A stretch of DNA of 64,000 nucleotides from Paenibacillus graminis (GTDB lineage Bacteria; Bacillota; Bacilli; Paenibacillales; Paenibacillaceae): assembly GCF_000758705.1 (NCBI RefSeq), contig NZ_CP009287.1, forward strand, positions 5,270,001 through 5,334,000. Reading direction: 5' to 3'. Of this stretch, positions 1 through 8,644 are shown piece by piece. The position numbers and the translations under genes were made by a program. Position 1 is the stretch's first letter; the number at the start of each line of letters is the position of its first letter. The notes beneath the pieces were generated by a model, which was given only the letters and a program-made list of their open reading frames with translations, was not told where the DNA came from and ran no database searches.

Positions 1-644
1 ATACTCAGACAAGGGTCGCTCTTTTCCGCCTGGTACCACCCCCCCTCCGGCTCAGCCTCCTCTTTCCATCTGCGTGGTAGTAGTGCTCCCTTAACACGTT
101 CGGCAATGGCTCCCATATAAATGGTATATTGATTGTCTGAATGAACAGTAATAGCATCATCCACAGCTGCTTGCCAATCGGCAAAGCCGGTTGTCAAATC
201 TGCCAGCACTTCACCTTGAGCGTTTATACAAACTCCTCTTACCGCCAGTCTTGGACCGATCGGTAAAGACGAAATAGAGTATATAGGCTGATTGGCCTTC
301 AGTGGGTCATTAACTAGATACGTATTTAATGACCATACTTGAACAGCGAAGATATTAAGTCCGGGCCGAAGGTAGGAACTTACATCCAGTGTCTCGTAAT
401 AATGTCGCCAGCGGTCCCCTTTGCAAGGACCCGATACGACTGGTTCACCGTTAACCCAAAGTCGATAGCGACTGTTGGCACTAATTGAAAGTTCGAGTGA
501 ACCAGGGGTGTCAAGATGAACGGTGTAACGGTAATAAACAAAGCGATTTTCTTTTACATCCGGATCAAGTCCTTTTTTTTCATAGGCATTCCAGGGAGGT
601 TTAATCCAATATGCTCCACTGAGCTTGCTGGATGTCTCTGTCAT
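1..644 (-). CDS. GH78-like alpha-L-rhamnosidase-type protein, N-terminal part (runs off the left edge)
   Basis: Open frame read on the minus strand from the window edge. The translated N-terminal ~215 residues contain a jelly-roll-like segment with the motif ISANSRYRLWVNGEPVVSGP followed by KGDRWRHYYETLDVSSYLRPG, characteristic of the accessory beta-sandwich domains in front of GH78 alpha-L-rhamnosidase catalytic domains. The catalytic part is outside the window, so the activity cannot be checked. AGGAGG lies 10 bases before ATG 644 and only 4 before an in-frame ATG at 650, so 644 is preferred. It follows the GH43 gene by about 50 bases and is probably the next gene of the transporter operon. 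No signal peptide is visible, suggesting cytoplasmic action on imported oligosaccharides. Confidence 0.75.
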   Translation of the reverse strand, partial: MTETSSKLSGAYWIKPPWNAYEKKGLDPDVKENRFVYYRYTVHLDTPGSLELSISANSRYRLWVNGEPVVSGPCKGDRWRHYYETLDVSSYLRPGLNIFAVQVWSLNTYLVNDPLKANQPIYSISSLPIGPRLAVRGVCINAQGEVLADLTTGFADWQAAVDDAITVHSDNQYTIYMGAIAERVKGALLPRRWKEEAEPEGGWYQAEKSDPCLS

Positions 645-691
645 GAACATTTCGCCTCCTATTTCTATTTTAAATTATTGAACTATCAAGA

Positions 692-2275
692 TTATTCATA
701 TTCCACATACTCAAACCAATCGAAATCGGCATGCTTGCCGCCTCCGCTCATATCTTGGCAGCAAAGACCGACAAAGGCGCCGGTAAAGGTCATTCCATCA
801 CAGAATTCATCGGACAATGTGCTTGCATCCATCACCGGACCAATCGGAATCCAATCTTCTTCATTTTTGGCATAATAAAACTGCAATTGATCATAGTCGA
901 TTGCTGCCCGGAGGAAGATATGCTTCCATCCGTCAATTCCAATATCCGGAATGGGTAAATTGAACGCCATATTTTGTGCAGAGATGATACCGAGGCATTT
1001 TCCCAAATGCTCATCATGGCTTACCCTCAAATAATAGAAATTCTGTCTATTGTAATAACATACAAGACCGGCCATTTGCTGAAAGTTGTCGGGTTCAAAT
1101 TCCATGAAGGTGGATGCGGTGTAACGAAATGCTTGCTGCCTTCTAGCCACCAGGCTTTGCCTGTGAGTGGATATCAATGATTCTTTTCCTTTTAATCTAA
1201 GATATCCCGGCCGCTCTTTTAACGACATCATATCCTCGCCTAAAGGAATTCTTAGCGTAGCAAACTGCATGTCTAACTTCACTGAGGCAAAGTGATCTCT
1301 CGTGGCGCTCGGTTCCCATTTATGCTCAGACAGAGCTGGAGCCTGCACTTTTACTTGAGGCTCCCGTCCCCCATGCTCGAGCCTAAACCAGCCTTCTTCA
1401 GTCCATATCATTTTTTGAATGGCTGTCTCCCTGCCCAAAATACATCTCCCGGTTGCAGGAATCGGCCTGCCGCAAAGATGAACTATATACCATTCTCCAC
1501 TCGGAGTATCCACAAGGCTAGCATGCCCTGCTTTCTGAAGAAGTAATGTCGGATCATGCCTGGAAGTCAGTATGGGATTGGCCGGATCCAGTTCATACGG
1601 GCCTTCGATATTGATGGAACGTGCCATTGTAACCGCATGATGCAACCCAGTCCCCCCTTCCGCAGTCATCAGATAGTAATAACCATTATGCTTGTAAAGA
1701 TGAGGCCCTTCCGTTATGCCTAGCTCTGATCCCATAAAAATATTCACCGGATTGCCCACGAGCTTTTTCTCCTTCATGGAATATTCCTGAAGAACAATTC
1801 CTGCAAACAGATTCCTCACCGAACGGTAATCCCACAGCATGTTGACGAGCCATTTTCTGCCGTCATCATCGTGAAATAATGAAGGATCAAATCCGCTGCT
1901 GTTCAGGTATATAGGCTCAGACCATTTCCCAGTCAAATCCGTGGCCGTCACAAGATAATTGTGCGTATCCTTGAACCCCCAACCATCCACTGATTTTGCA
2001 TCTGTATAAATTAAGTAAAATACACCCTCGGAGTAACTTAAGCAGGGGGCCCACACCCCTCCGGAACAGGGGTTCCCCCTCATATCGAGGTGAGACACGC
2101 TATTTAAAGGGCGGGCGATGAGCTGCCAGTGGATCAGATCCCTGGAATGATGAATCTGTACTCCGGGAAACCATTCAAAGGTTGAAGTTGCAATATAAAA
2201 GTCTTCTCCAACCCGAAGAATCGAGGGATCTGGGTTGAATCCCGGCAGTATAGGATTAGTAATGAAATTATTCAT
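692..2275 (-). CDS. GH43 beta-xylosidase/alpha-L-arabinofuranosidase-type glycosidase
   Basis: 527 aa. The N-terminal five-bladed propeller starts with NPILPGFNPDPSILRVGEDF, holding the catalytic-base aspartate of GH43; DPSLFHDDDG supplies the second aspartate and ITEGPHLYK the acid glutamate. The C-terminal ~200 residues fit the beta-sandwich domain seen in XynB-like enzymes. No signal peptide, so it probably trims imported xylo- or arabino-oligosaccharides in the cytoplasm. The frame is open further upstream, but ATG 2275 overlaps the stop of the preceding gene by 8 bases and matches the usual family N-terminus, which implies translational coupling. Whether the main activity is xylosidase or arabinofuranosidase cannot be told from sequence. 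Confidence 0.87.
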   Translation of the reverse strand: MNNFITNPILPGFNPDPSILRVGEDFYIATSTFEWFPGVQIHHSRDLIHWQLIARPLNSVSHLDMRGNPCSGGVWAPCLSYSEGVFYLIYTDAKSVDGWGFKDTHNYLVTATDLTGKWSEPIYLNSSGFDPSLFHDDDGRKWLVNMLWDYRSVRNLFAGIVLQEYSMKEKKLVGNPVNIFMGSELGITEGPHLYKHNGYYYLMTAEGGTGLHHAVTMARSINIEGPYELDPANPILTSRHDPTLLLQKAGHASLVDTPSGEWYIVHLCGRPIPATGRCILGRETAIQKMIWTEEGWFRLEHGGREPQVKVQAPALSEHKWEPSATRDHFASVKLDMQFATLRIPLGEDMMSLKERPGYLRLKGKESLISTHRQSLVARRQQAFRYTASTFMEFEPDNFQQMAGLVCYYNRQNFYYLRVSHDEHLGKCLGIISAQNMAFNLPIPDIGIDGWKHIFLRAAIDYDQLQFYYAKNEEDWIPIGPVMDASTLSDEFCDGMTFTGAFVGLCCQDMSGGGKHADFDWFEYVEYE

Positions 2276-3344
2276 AATCCTCCACTTTCCATTCATCTTT
2301 CCAATCCAAGTAAGCCATCTCTCCATCAAAGCGTACAGGAAGCCATACATAGTCCGCTTTAGAAGTATTAATATCTATCAAAAGTGAATAGTGAGTCTCT
2401 TCCATAACAAAATCGGTATCAGGATCGAAAATCGCCTGGTAAATTTCTGCAGATTTCCGGTATCCCTCTCCGTTCGCATGGTCTTCTCCCGCCAACTCGG
2501 GAAGATTCGGCATCCATCTATCTGCTAAAGCAATGTACAGATCCTTCTTAAATGGATGTTTAAATACCGAAGTAATCTGCGAGTTATAAGAAGTTCTGGA
2601 GACATCCTCTGGATGGGGGTCCCCTAGTACTTCCCAAGGACCGTGGAACGTTTTGGCCTTTGCCACTTCTGAAGGGTTAGGATGATAGCCTGTTGTTCCA
2701 GAAGTAAACAAGTAATGCTGTCCCTTTCTGAAGAAATAGGCCGGGGCTTCACGTACATAAGGCGGTTGTATATTGGGAAAATGCGTAGAATAATATCCTG
2801 TCACATTTGTATAATCGTCAGTCAAATCGGCACAGATAAGTTCGCTGTGAACCCGCTCAAAACAATAATATGCTTTGCCATCAGGCGAGACCGTCAGATC
2901 AAAATCTCCGGCACTCATATTTAGCGGACGAAGATTGCCTTGAACCATTGTGTAAGGTCCGAGAATATGGTCGGCAGTCAACACTGTGGACTTCTGCGTG
3001 CCGTCTTTTTTCATAACTTTAATCCAGCATACAAACTTACCAGTTGCTTGATTAAAAATTATATGCGGTCTGTCCATATATTGAGAAAAGTGCAGAGGAG
3101 AACTCTCATCCTTTTCCTCAGGTAAAATTATGACCCCTTTGTCTTCCCAGTTATATAAATCCTGAGATGCATAACATCGTACACCCCAATGCCAAATTCC
3201 AGTGCCTGGTTTAGTTTTTTCCTTGTTCTCACCATACCAATAAAATGTGTCTCCAACGGTAATAATTGAACCTCCATGCGCCTGAATTCGTTTACCCTCC
3301 GTATCCAGCCATACTTGTCCGGGTCTAACAGAATTGTATTGCAT
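2268..3344 (-). CDS. GH43-like five-bladed beta-propeller glycosidase
   Basis: 358 aa. The start (VRPGQVWLDTEGKRIQAHGG, then FYWYGENKEKT) resembles a group of GH43-related enzymes whose substrates are varied, including galactan and arabinan side chains. An acidic residue occurs in SAGDFDLTVSPDGKAYY and another in VREAPAYFF, consistent with a propeller active site. ATG 3344 is preceded by AAGGAGAG at good spacing; the 11 upstream residues in the longer frame are not needed. It lies 55 bases after the permease gene and overlaps the next GH43 gene. No secretion signal. Exact specificity is unknown. Confidence 0.75.
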   Translation of the reverse strand: MQYNSVRPGQVWLDTEGKRIQAHGGSIITVGDTFYWYGENKEKTKPGTGIWHWGVRCYASQDLYNWEDKGVIILPEEKDESSPLHFSQYMDRPHIIFNQATGKFVCWIKVMKKDGTQKSTVLTADHILGPYTMVQGNLRPLNMSAGDFDLTVSPDGKAYYCFERVHSELICADLTDDYTNVTGYYSTHFPNIQPPYVREAPAYFFRKGQHYLFTSGTTGYHPNPSEVAKAKTFHGPWEVLGDPHPEDVSRTSYNSQITSVFKHPFKKDLYIALADRWMPNLPELAGEDHANGEGYRKSAEIYQAIFDPDTDFVMEETHYSLLIDINTSKADYVWLPVRFDGEMAYLDWKDEWKVEDYE

Positions 3345-3398
3345 TTTATTCTCTCCTTTATCTATTAAATTCCACATAAGATGTTCACTGCAAAGTAG

Positions 3399-4301
3399 TT
3401 ACTCTTTAACTCCACCTAAGGTAATTCCTTTTACAAAATACCTTTGAAAAAATGGATATAACACAAGAATCGGTAATATTCCTAGAGCGGCTATGGCCAT
3501 TCTAATTGTAGTGGATGGCAATTGGGATGTATTGGCACCGATAGCCTGTGCTTGGGACGCATTTTGCTGCAAAACTTGTATGTTTTCGTTGATATTGTTT
3601 AATATAATTTGAATAGTGTTTAAATGAGCCCCGCCCCGACCAGATAAATAGTACAGGCCGTTCTGCCAGTCATTCCAATACGATAAGCCGGTCATCAACC
3701 CAATTGTTGCAATAATCGGTAAACTGAGTGGCATAATAATCTTGGCGAAAATTTTGAATTCACTCGCTCCGTCAATGGTTGCAGCTTCTTTCAGAGCACC
3801 GGGAATACTATATGAAATATAATTCTTTACCAAAATAACATTAAAGGCGTTCAAAAGTAGACTCGGAATAAGCAGGGCCCATATTGTATCTTTTATACTC
3901 AAGTAATGGACATACATGTAATAAGTCGCCACCAATCCACCGTTGAAGAGCATGGTGAAAATAAGCAGGAAATTAACAGTCCTCATACCCGGTATATTAG
4001 TTTGTGAAATTCCATAGGCGAAAAGAGTAGTGATAAGCACACTAACTGTAGTACCAATAACAGTTACAATTAGGGTCATGAAATACGCTCTACCAATCAT
4101 GTCCCACTGTACACCTATATACTTATATGCTTCCAAACTTAATTCTCCAGGAAAAAATGAATATCCGTTTTGGGTCGCCCAAGCTTCATCTGTAATAGAA
4201 GATGTGATTAAAAGAATAAATGGTAATATCGCACATAATGCAATAAATCCGCAAAAAAGATGGGCGATAATTTGAGTTACTCGATTCTCGCGCGTTCGCA
4301 T
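3399..4301 (-). CDS. Carbohydrate ABC transporter permease, LplC/YtcP type
   Basis: 300 aa with about six predicted membrane segments. The cytoplasmic coupling loop of binding-protein-dependent permeases is visible as KEAATIDGASEFKIF followed by IIMPLSLP, the EAA motif that docks on the ATPase. It pairs with the permease directly upstream (11-base gap) and with the solute-binding lipoprotein; no ATPase is encoded here, as is usual for this CUT1 subgroup, which borrows a shared MsmK/MsmX-like ATPase. Start ATG 4301 follows GGGGGAGAAAC. Probable substrate: plant-derived oligosaccharides, judged from the glycosidases downstream. Confidence 0.92.
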   Translation of the reverse strand: MRTRENRVTQIIAHLFCGFIALCAILPFILLITSSITDEAWATQNGYSFFPGELSLEAYKYIGVQWDMIGRAYFMTLIVTVIGTTVSVLITTLFAYGISQTNIPGMRTVNFLLIFTMLFNGGLVATYYMYVHYLSIKDTIWALLIPSLLLNAFNVILVKNYISYSIPGALKEAATIDGASEFKIFAKIIMPLSLPIIATIGLMTGLSYWNDWQNGLYYLSGRGGAHLNTIQIILNNINENIQVLQQNASQAQAIGANTSQLPSTTIRMAIAALGILPILVLYPFFQRYFVKGITLGGVKE

Positions 4302-4312
4302 GTTTCTCCCCC

Positions 4313-5263
4313 TTAGAACAATGCACTTTCCCGGTTAAATTTCTTGATCAGGAAATTTGCGGCCAAAATAAGTACAAATCCCACAATCGATTGATAGAAG
4401 CTGGCTGCACTGGACATTCCATAATCACTGTTTCGCAGCAGCGCCTGATAGACATAAACATCCAAGGTTCTCGTAACAGAATAAAGTGCTCCACTATTTT
4501 GTGGAATTTGATAAAAAAGTCCAAAGTCAGAACGGAAAATTTGGCCGATACTGAGTATTAGCAAGGTTAAAAATGTAGGCTTTAAAAGTGGAAGTGTAAT
4601 ATGTCTAATCTGCTTCCATTTGGTTGCTCCGTCGATGGTTGCTGCCTCATAGTAGTCCTGATTGATTCCAACAATACTGGCTAAGTAAATAATCATACTG
4701 TAACCAATACTTTTCCAAGTATTTACTATAATTAAAATTAATGGCCAGTAGGTTTTATCCATATACCAATTGATCTTATCTCTTCCTAAGGGTTCCAAAA
4801 TGGAATTGTTAATGAGTCCGGTTTCCGAAGACAAAAATGCATATGTCAGATAACTCACAACCACCCAACTCATCAGAAACGGGAGTAAGGACAAGCTTTG
4901 ATACGCCTTGGAAGCTAGTTTACTTCGAATCTCATTAATTAAGACAGCCATTGCTATAGCAACAACGGTACCGATGACAAAAAACGCAATGTTGTACAGA
5001 AGTGTATTTCTTGTTATTGTCCAGGCATCTGTAGTCGCAAACAGAAACTTAAAATTATCCATCCCGTTCCATGGACTTCTAAAGATCCCCTCAGAGAAGT
5101 TTAGCTTTTTAAATGCAATAATGACTCCAAACATCGGAATATAGTTATTGATTAACAGGTAAAGTAACCCTGGTAAAATCATTACATAAACCGGAATAAT
5201 CTGTTTCCAGCGTTTTTTCTTTTTCTCTCTACTACCATCCCGTTTATTTGTAATCGCTATCAT
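4313..5263 (-). CDS. Carbohydrate ABC transporter permease, LplB type
   Basis: 316 aa. A lysine-rich cytoplasmic N-terminus (REKKKKRWKQ) precedes the first membrane segment and the conserved LPGLLYLLINNYIPMFGVII stretch. The EAA loop reads EAATIDGATKWKQI then RHITLPLLKPT. This is the first of two permeases forming the channel. It follows the binding-protein gene after a 54-base gap that holds a strong inverted repeat, a common arrangement letting the binding protein be made in excess over the permeases. AAGGAGAG lies 4 bases before ATG 5263. Confidence 0.92.
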   Translation of the reverse strand: MIAITNKRDGSREKKKKRWKQIIPVYVMILPGLLYLLINNYIPMFGVIIAFKKLNFSEGIFRSPWNGMDNFKFLFATTDAWTITRNTLLYNIAFFVIGTVVAIAMAVLINEIRSKLASKAYQSLSLLPFLMSWVVVSYLTYAFLSSETGLINNSILEPLGRDKINWYMDKTYWPLILIIVNTWKSIGYSMIIYLASIVGINQDYYEAATIDGATKWKQIRHITLPLLKPTFLTLLILSIGQIFRSDFGLFYQIPQNSGALYSVTRTLDVYVYQALLRNSDYGMSSAASFYQSIVGFVLILAANFLIKKFNRESALF

Positions 5264-5278
5264 AAGGCTCTCCTTTCT

Positions 5279-5308
5279 GAATAGGGCTACTTTGAGGCAG
5301 CCCTATTC
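5279..5308 (-). terminator. Intercistronic hairpin between binding protein and permease genes
   Basis: GAATAGGGCT at 5279-5288 is perfectly repeated in inverse as AGCCCTATTC at 5299-5308. There is no strong T-run, so it is more likely a stabilising or attenuating hairpin on the operon mRNA than a full terminator. It sits just before the permease ribosome-binding site. Confidence 0.65.
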
Positions 5309-5317
5309 AAAAGCAAC

Positions 5318-6850
5318 TTACTGCTCTTTATTCCGTAAAAATTCATCCAGTTGCGTCTGATTCTCTTGAATAATTTTGTTAATCCCGGCAGCTTTTAATG
5401 CAGATAAGAACTTAGGTAACGCTTCTTCTGGATTCAGAGCTCCGCTATTAAACGCTGGCGTGTATTGTTCTATCACAGTCGATACCGCTGCTATTTCTGA
5501 AGATACATTTTTTTGAACAAAGGTATAACCTATAGCCCGTGAGTACCGGGATTCGGGTATGTTATCGTCAGCCTCTTTTAGGATATTGTTCTTGTCAATT
5601 GGAGCTGGAGGGAGAACAGGCCATTCCAAACGGTTCCCATAAATACCGTATCCCTGAGAATATGGAAGTTTTGTAGGATCAGCATCCATATATTCGATAC
5701 GAGTTCCTTTATCCGATTGTTCTACAACTTTATAAGATTGCCCTTCAATCCCAAACTGAATTAACCAGGCTGCCTCTTTATTCTTATAGATATAATTTAA
5801 TACTTCCATTGCTTTGGCTGGATTCTTTGAGTTCTGAGTGATGTTCCACATAATCCCCTGGCCGCCATTGTTGGCGACATACGGATCAAGCATCGGAATC
5901 AAGACAGCATCCATACCGGTGCTGCTCTTGAATTCTTCAGCTGCCAGCGGGCCATCCCAGGTCATCATCCCTAAATATTTCTTTGTCTCAAACAACGAGC
6001 CCGGCGATTGTTTGGTGATAGCCGCATCTGAAGAGATGTATCCCTTTTGGGCCCAATCATACATTTTGGCCACATAACTTGCATATTCGTCTGTATCAAA
6101 AAGATTGGTTACTGTTGTATCGTCGAAACTTCGGTTTAACATCAATACTCCGCCTGAGAGTGATCCGGTTAATTTGTCATATTCAATATAGGAATTATTT
6201 AACGGATCTTGCGTAGTGTTCCATGGAATCGTCATATAAAAGTCTTTACCTTCCCCAGCTTTAACTAATGCAAAGATCTGAGCCAGATCATCCATGGTGT
6301 ATTTTTTGTCTGGATCAATTTTAATTCCGTATTTATTCAAAATATCTGTTCTGGCAACATAGCCATAGCTGTAACCTTTAACGTATACTGGTGGCACTCC
6401 GTAAATCTTAGAATCATAGCTGGAACTATCCAGTAATACCCCGGCTTGTTCTTTGATATCCTTTCCATACTGATTAATCAAATCATTCAACGGAACAATC
6501 AATCCGCTTTCTACCGATGGACCCAGACCTGTGAATGCAGTCAGCATAATATCCAGTTGTTCACCGGTAGCCACTGCCAGAGATGCCTTTTTAGTAGATT
6601 CCATCAACCCTACCGGTTCAAATTCGACACGTGCCCCCACATCTTTTTCCAGCATGGCATTGAGCGCGTTCTCAACATCTTGAAAACCCGAACCCAGATT
6701 CCCCTGTGATGGATATTGCCACACAATGGTCGGAATATCCGCTGCCGTGCTGCCTTCATTTTCTGCATTAGTTTTGCTTTTTGAATTGTTAGAACAAGCG
6801 GTTAATGCGGTTAATGCCAAGACTAGTGACAGCGTTATCAACTTTTTCAT
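5318..6850 (-). CDS. Extracellular solute-binding lipoprotein, LplA type
   Basis: 510 aa. Starts with a lipoprotein signal: MKKLITLSLV, then LTALTAC with the lipobox cysteine at about residue 19, followed by a polar Ser/Asn/Lys linker. The mature part (TIVWQYPSQGNLGSGFQDVE onwards) matches the large type-1 extracellular binding proteins of the LplABC/YtcQ group. It should capture a sugar at the outer membrane face and pass it to the two permeases that follow. The first gene of the operon, 100 bases downstream of a promoter and shared operator. GGGGGAAG precedes ATG 6850. Confidence 0.93.
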   Translation of the reverse strand: MKKLITLSLVLALTALTACSNNSKSKTNAENEGSTAADIPTIVWQYPSQGNLGSGFQDVENALNAMLEKDVGARVEFEPVGLMESTKKASLAVATGEQLDIMLTAFTGLGPSVESGLIVPLNDLINQYGKDIKEQAGVLLDSSSYDSKIYGVPPVYVKGYSYGYVARTDILNKYGIKIDPDKKYTMDDLAQIFALVKAGEGKDFYMTIPWNTTQDPLNNSYIEYDKLTGSLSGGVLMLNRSFDDTTVTNLFDTDEYASYVAKMYDWAQKGYISSDAAITKQSPGSLFETKKYLGMMTWDGPLAAEEFKSSTGMDAVLIPMLDPYVANNGGQGIMWNITQNSKNPAKAMEVLNYIYKNKEAAWLIQFGIEGQSYKVVEQSDKGTRIEYMDADPTKLPYSQGYGIYGNRLEWPVLPPAPIDKNNILKEADDNIPESRYSRAIGYTFVQKNVSSEIAAVSTVIEQYTPAFNSGALNPEEALPKFLSALKAAGINKIIQENQTQLDEFLRNKEQ

Positions 6851-6903
6851 GATTGTCTTCCCCCTTTGAGTATTTTAATCAGTTCTTTCACTTTTGTAGA
6901 AAA

Positions 6904-6917
6904 TGCGCGCGCTTTCA
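6904..6917 (-). promoter_or_regulatory. cre-like site downstream of the transporter promoter
   Basis: TGAAAGCGCGCGCA on the minus strand fits 12 of 14 positions of the CcpA consensus TGWAANCGNTNWCA. It lies 6 bases downstream of the -10 box, where CcpA binding would repress. Short degenerate match, so tentative. Confidence 0.4.
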
Positions 6918-6923
6918 TTTCAA

Positions 6924-6952
6924 ATTATATAAGCATAGTGTTAGGACGGGTA
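6924..6952 (-). promoter_or_regulatory. Promoter of the sugar-transporter operon
   Basis: TATAAT (6929-6924 on the minus strand) with a 17-base spacer but a poor -35 (TACCCG). A weak -35 directly abutting the shared 34-bp element suggests activator dependence. Confidence 0.6.
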
Positions 6953-6985
6953 TCTAGTAAAACTACAAATACTTTAGTTTTTCTT
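6952..6985 (-). promoter_or_regulatory. Shared 34-bp operator, copy 1 (transporter operon)
   Basis: Minus strand: AAGAAAAACTAAAG, TATTTGTAGTTTT, ACTAGAT. It is 32/34 identical to the copy at 17269-17302 and related to that at 10834-10867. Two ACTA cores lie 20 bases apart in direct orientation, as expected for an AraC-family dimer. It ends 22 bases before the -10 box. The likely binder is the YesN-type regulator encoded just beyond, by position only. Confidence 0.65.
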
Positions 6986-7015
6986 AGCAGGTTGGGTTCA
7001 ACAAGCTAGATAAAA

Positions 7016-7041
7016 AAAGAACGTCTTATAGGACGCTCTTT
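7016..7041 (-). terminator. Terminator of the yesM/yesN-type operon
   Basis: AAAGAACGTC and GACGCTCTTT form a 10-base stem with one mismatch; on the minus strand the stem is followed by a run of seven T, 15 bases past the regulator stop codon. Confidence 0.8.
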
Positions 7042-7054
7042 AAAATAATTATTA

Positions 7055-8623
7055 TTATTTTGCTTGTTTCCTTAATATCCCCGGCGAATGCCCCTCGATT
7101 TTTTTGAATACCTGTGTAAAATAAATGTAATCAGAGAAACCGACTTGTTCACTTATTTCATAAATAAGATCATTCGTATGGACAATCAGCTCTTTGGCTT
7201 TGTCAATTCTCAGCCGATTAATATATTCTTTAAAGGATACACCAAACTCAAGCTTGAAACGATGACTAAAATAATTTGGTGTTTTCCCCACGTAGGCAGA
7301 AAGCTTCTCAACGGATAACTCATGTGTAAAGTTTTTGCGAATATACTCATCTGCACGTACCATGACGGGACTAAGTTCCCTGGATAGTCGCTTGCTCACT
7401 TTTTCAAATACAGAAACGGCAACTTTCTCAAAATCATTGAATATCCAAAGTTCCGAGCCTTCTTCAATAAGGGCTATATTATTTTGGATGTATTCAATAA
7501 CATCAGCAGGGAGGTTTCTCACGGTAACCATACAATATTGAAGTAGAGTTTTCGTATAGGTTGCGATGCTCTTCTTGCTGTACCTGCGTTCCAGCTTCAG
7601 CCTGTTAAATTCTGTCTTAAGCAGTTCAGGCAATGCTTCCAAGTCTCCTTTTAACAACTTTGCTTTAAATTCATTATTTTCAAGTAATCCAACAATTGAT
7701 AAGTCTTGCAACGTTATATCCTCGTTAAATACATACACTGTACTGTTGCCTTCATAGAAGCGCATGGACATCGCCTGATTTGCTTCAGAAAAAAACTTCA
7801 TAAATTCAGATACTTGACCAGGACCGCTGATTCCAGCAGAAAATGTAGAATAACCTTGCACTCTTAAAATATCGTTCCAGTCCCGCAGCAAATTCATTAA
7901 TTCACATATGGATTGTTGATAATATAGGTAGGAGGGTGTTTCCGTTTTAAGTAAAATCACCAATTTATTATAGCTAGATTTTAGGCAAATCCCCTTTCCC
8001 GCCAATTCACTCTCATTAAAGAGCTGGAAGAATATGTCCGTAGCATAACCTGATGTTTCACTCCTATTTTGATCACTATCCATTTGTACAGAAAGATAAA
8101 TTAGATTTCCGGTCCCATCAAACCCATAATATTGCTGCAGCCCCTCAAGAATAACCAGCCGATCTGTTACATTGCCTGCAATAAGTTCTGATCGGAAACT
8201 GGACTTATAAGATTGAAGATATTTTTGAAATTCATGTTCCGTCATTTGCTCACGAATAATGTCTTCCTTAATCTTTCGAATTAATGCAATCAGACTCCGA
8301 GCACGAATCGGCTTCATTTCATAATCAACAGCACCTAGTTGGATCGCTCTCTTTAAATATTCAAAATCATTAAAACCACTCAGAATAATGACTCTGGTTT
8401 GCGGTCTGACCTTTTTAATTTCTTTAAGAAGTTCCAGTCCATCCATCCCCGGCATCCTGACATCAGTAACAACGATTTCCGGCATCACTTCGTTAAACAA
8501 CTGCAATGCTTCTATTCCATTAGAAGCGGTTACGACTTGATTAATATCTATAGCCGACCAATCAATAGCCTCCTTCATTCCGGTTCGAATCTGGTTGTCA
8601 TCGTCTGCAATCAACAACTTCAT
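7055..8623 (-). CDS. Two-component response regulator, YesN type (REC + AraC HTH)
   Basis: 522 aa. Residues 1-120 form a receiver domain: acidic pair DD near residue 8, phosphorylatable aspartate in EIVVTDVRMPGMDG (about residue 55) and lysine in YEMKPIRARS. The middle ~280 residues are a linker typical of the family. The last ~100 (VEKLSAYVGKTPNYFSHRFK, then EISEQVGFSDYIYFTQVFKK) are a double-HTH AraC DNA-binding domain. It is transcribed after its sensor kinase with a 21-base gap and lies next to the transporter operon, the usual layout for a regulator that senses the imported sugar. It is the prime candidate to bind the shared 34-bp operators. Confidence 0.92.
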   Translation of the reverse strand: MKLLIADDDNQIRTGMKEAIDWSAIDINQVVTASNGIEALQLFNEVMPEIVVTDVRMPGMDGLELLKEIKKVRPQTRVIILSGFNDFEYLKRAIQLGAVDYEMKPIRARSLIALIRKIKEDIIREQMTEHEFQKYLQSYKSSFRSELIAGNVTDRLVILEGLQQYYGFDGTGNLIYLSVQMDSDQNRSETSGYATDIFFQLFNESELAGKGICLKSSYNKLVILLKTETPSYLYYQQSICELMNLLRDWNDILRVQGYSTFSAGISGPGQVSEFMKFFSEANQAMSMRFYEGNSTVYVFNEDITLQDLSIVGLLENNEFKAKLLKGDLEALPELLKTEFNRLKLERRYSKKSIATYTKTLLQYCMVTVRNLPADVIEYIQNNIALIEEGSELWIFNDFEKVAVSVFEKVSKRLSRELSPVMVRADEYIRKNFTHELSVEKLSAYVGKTPNYFSHRFKLEFGVSFKEYINRLRIDKAKELIVHTNDLIYEISEQVGFSDYIYFTQVFKKIEGHSPGILRKQAK

Positions 8624-8644
8624 CTACATCACCTGCAATCTGGG

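Noticed and set aside
5279..5308. Read as a full terminator splitting the transporter operon
   Set aside because: No T-run follows, and the permease ribosome-binding site comes immediately after.
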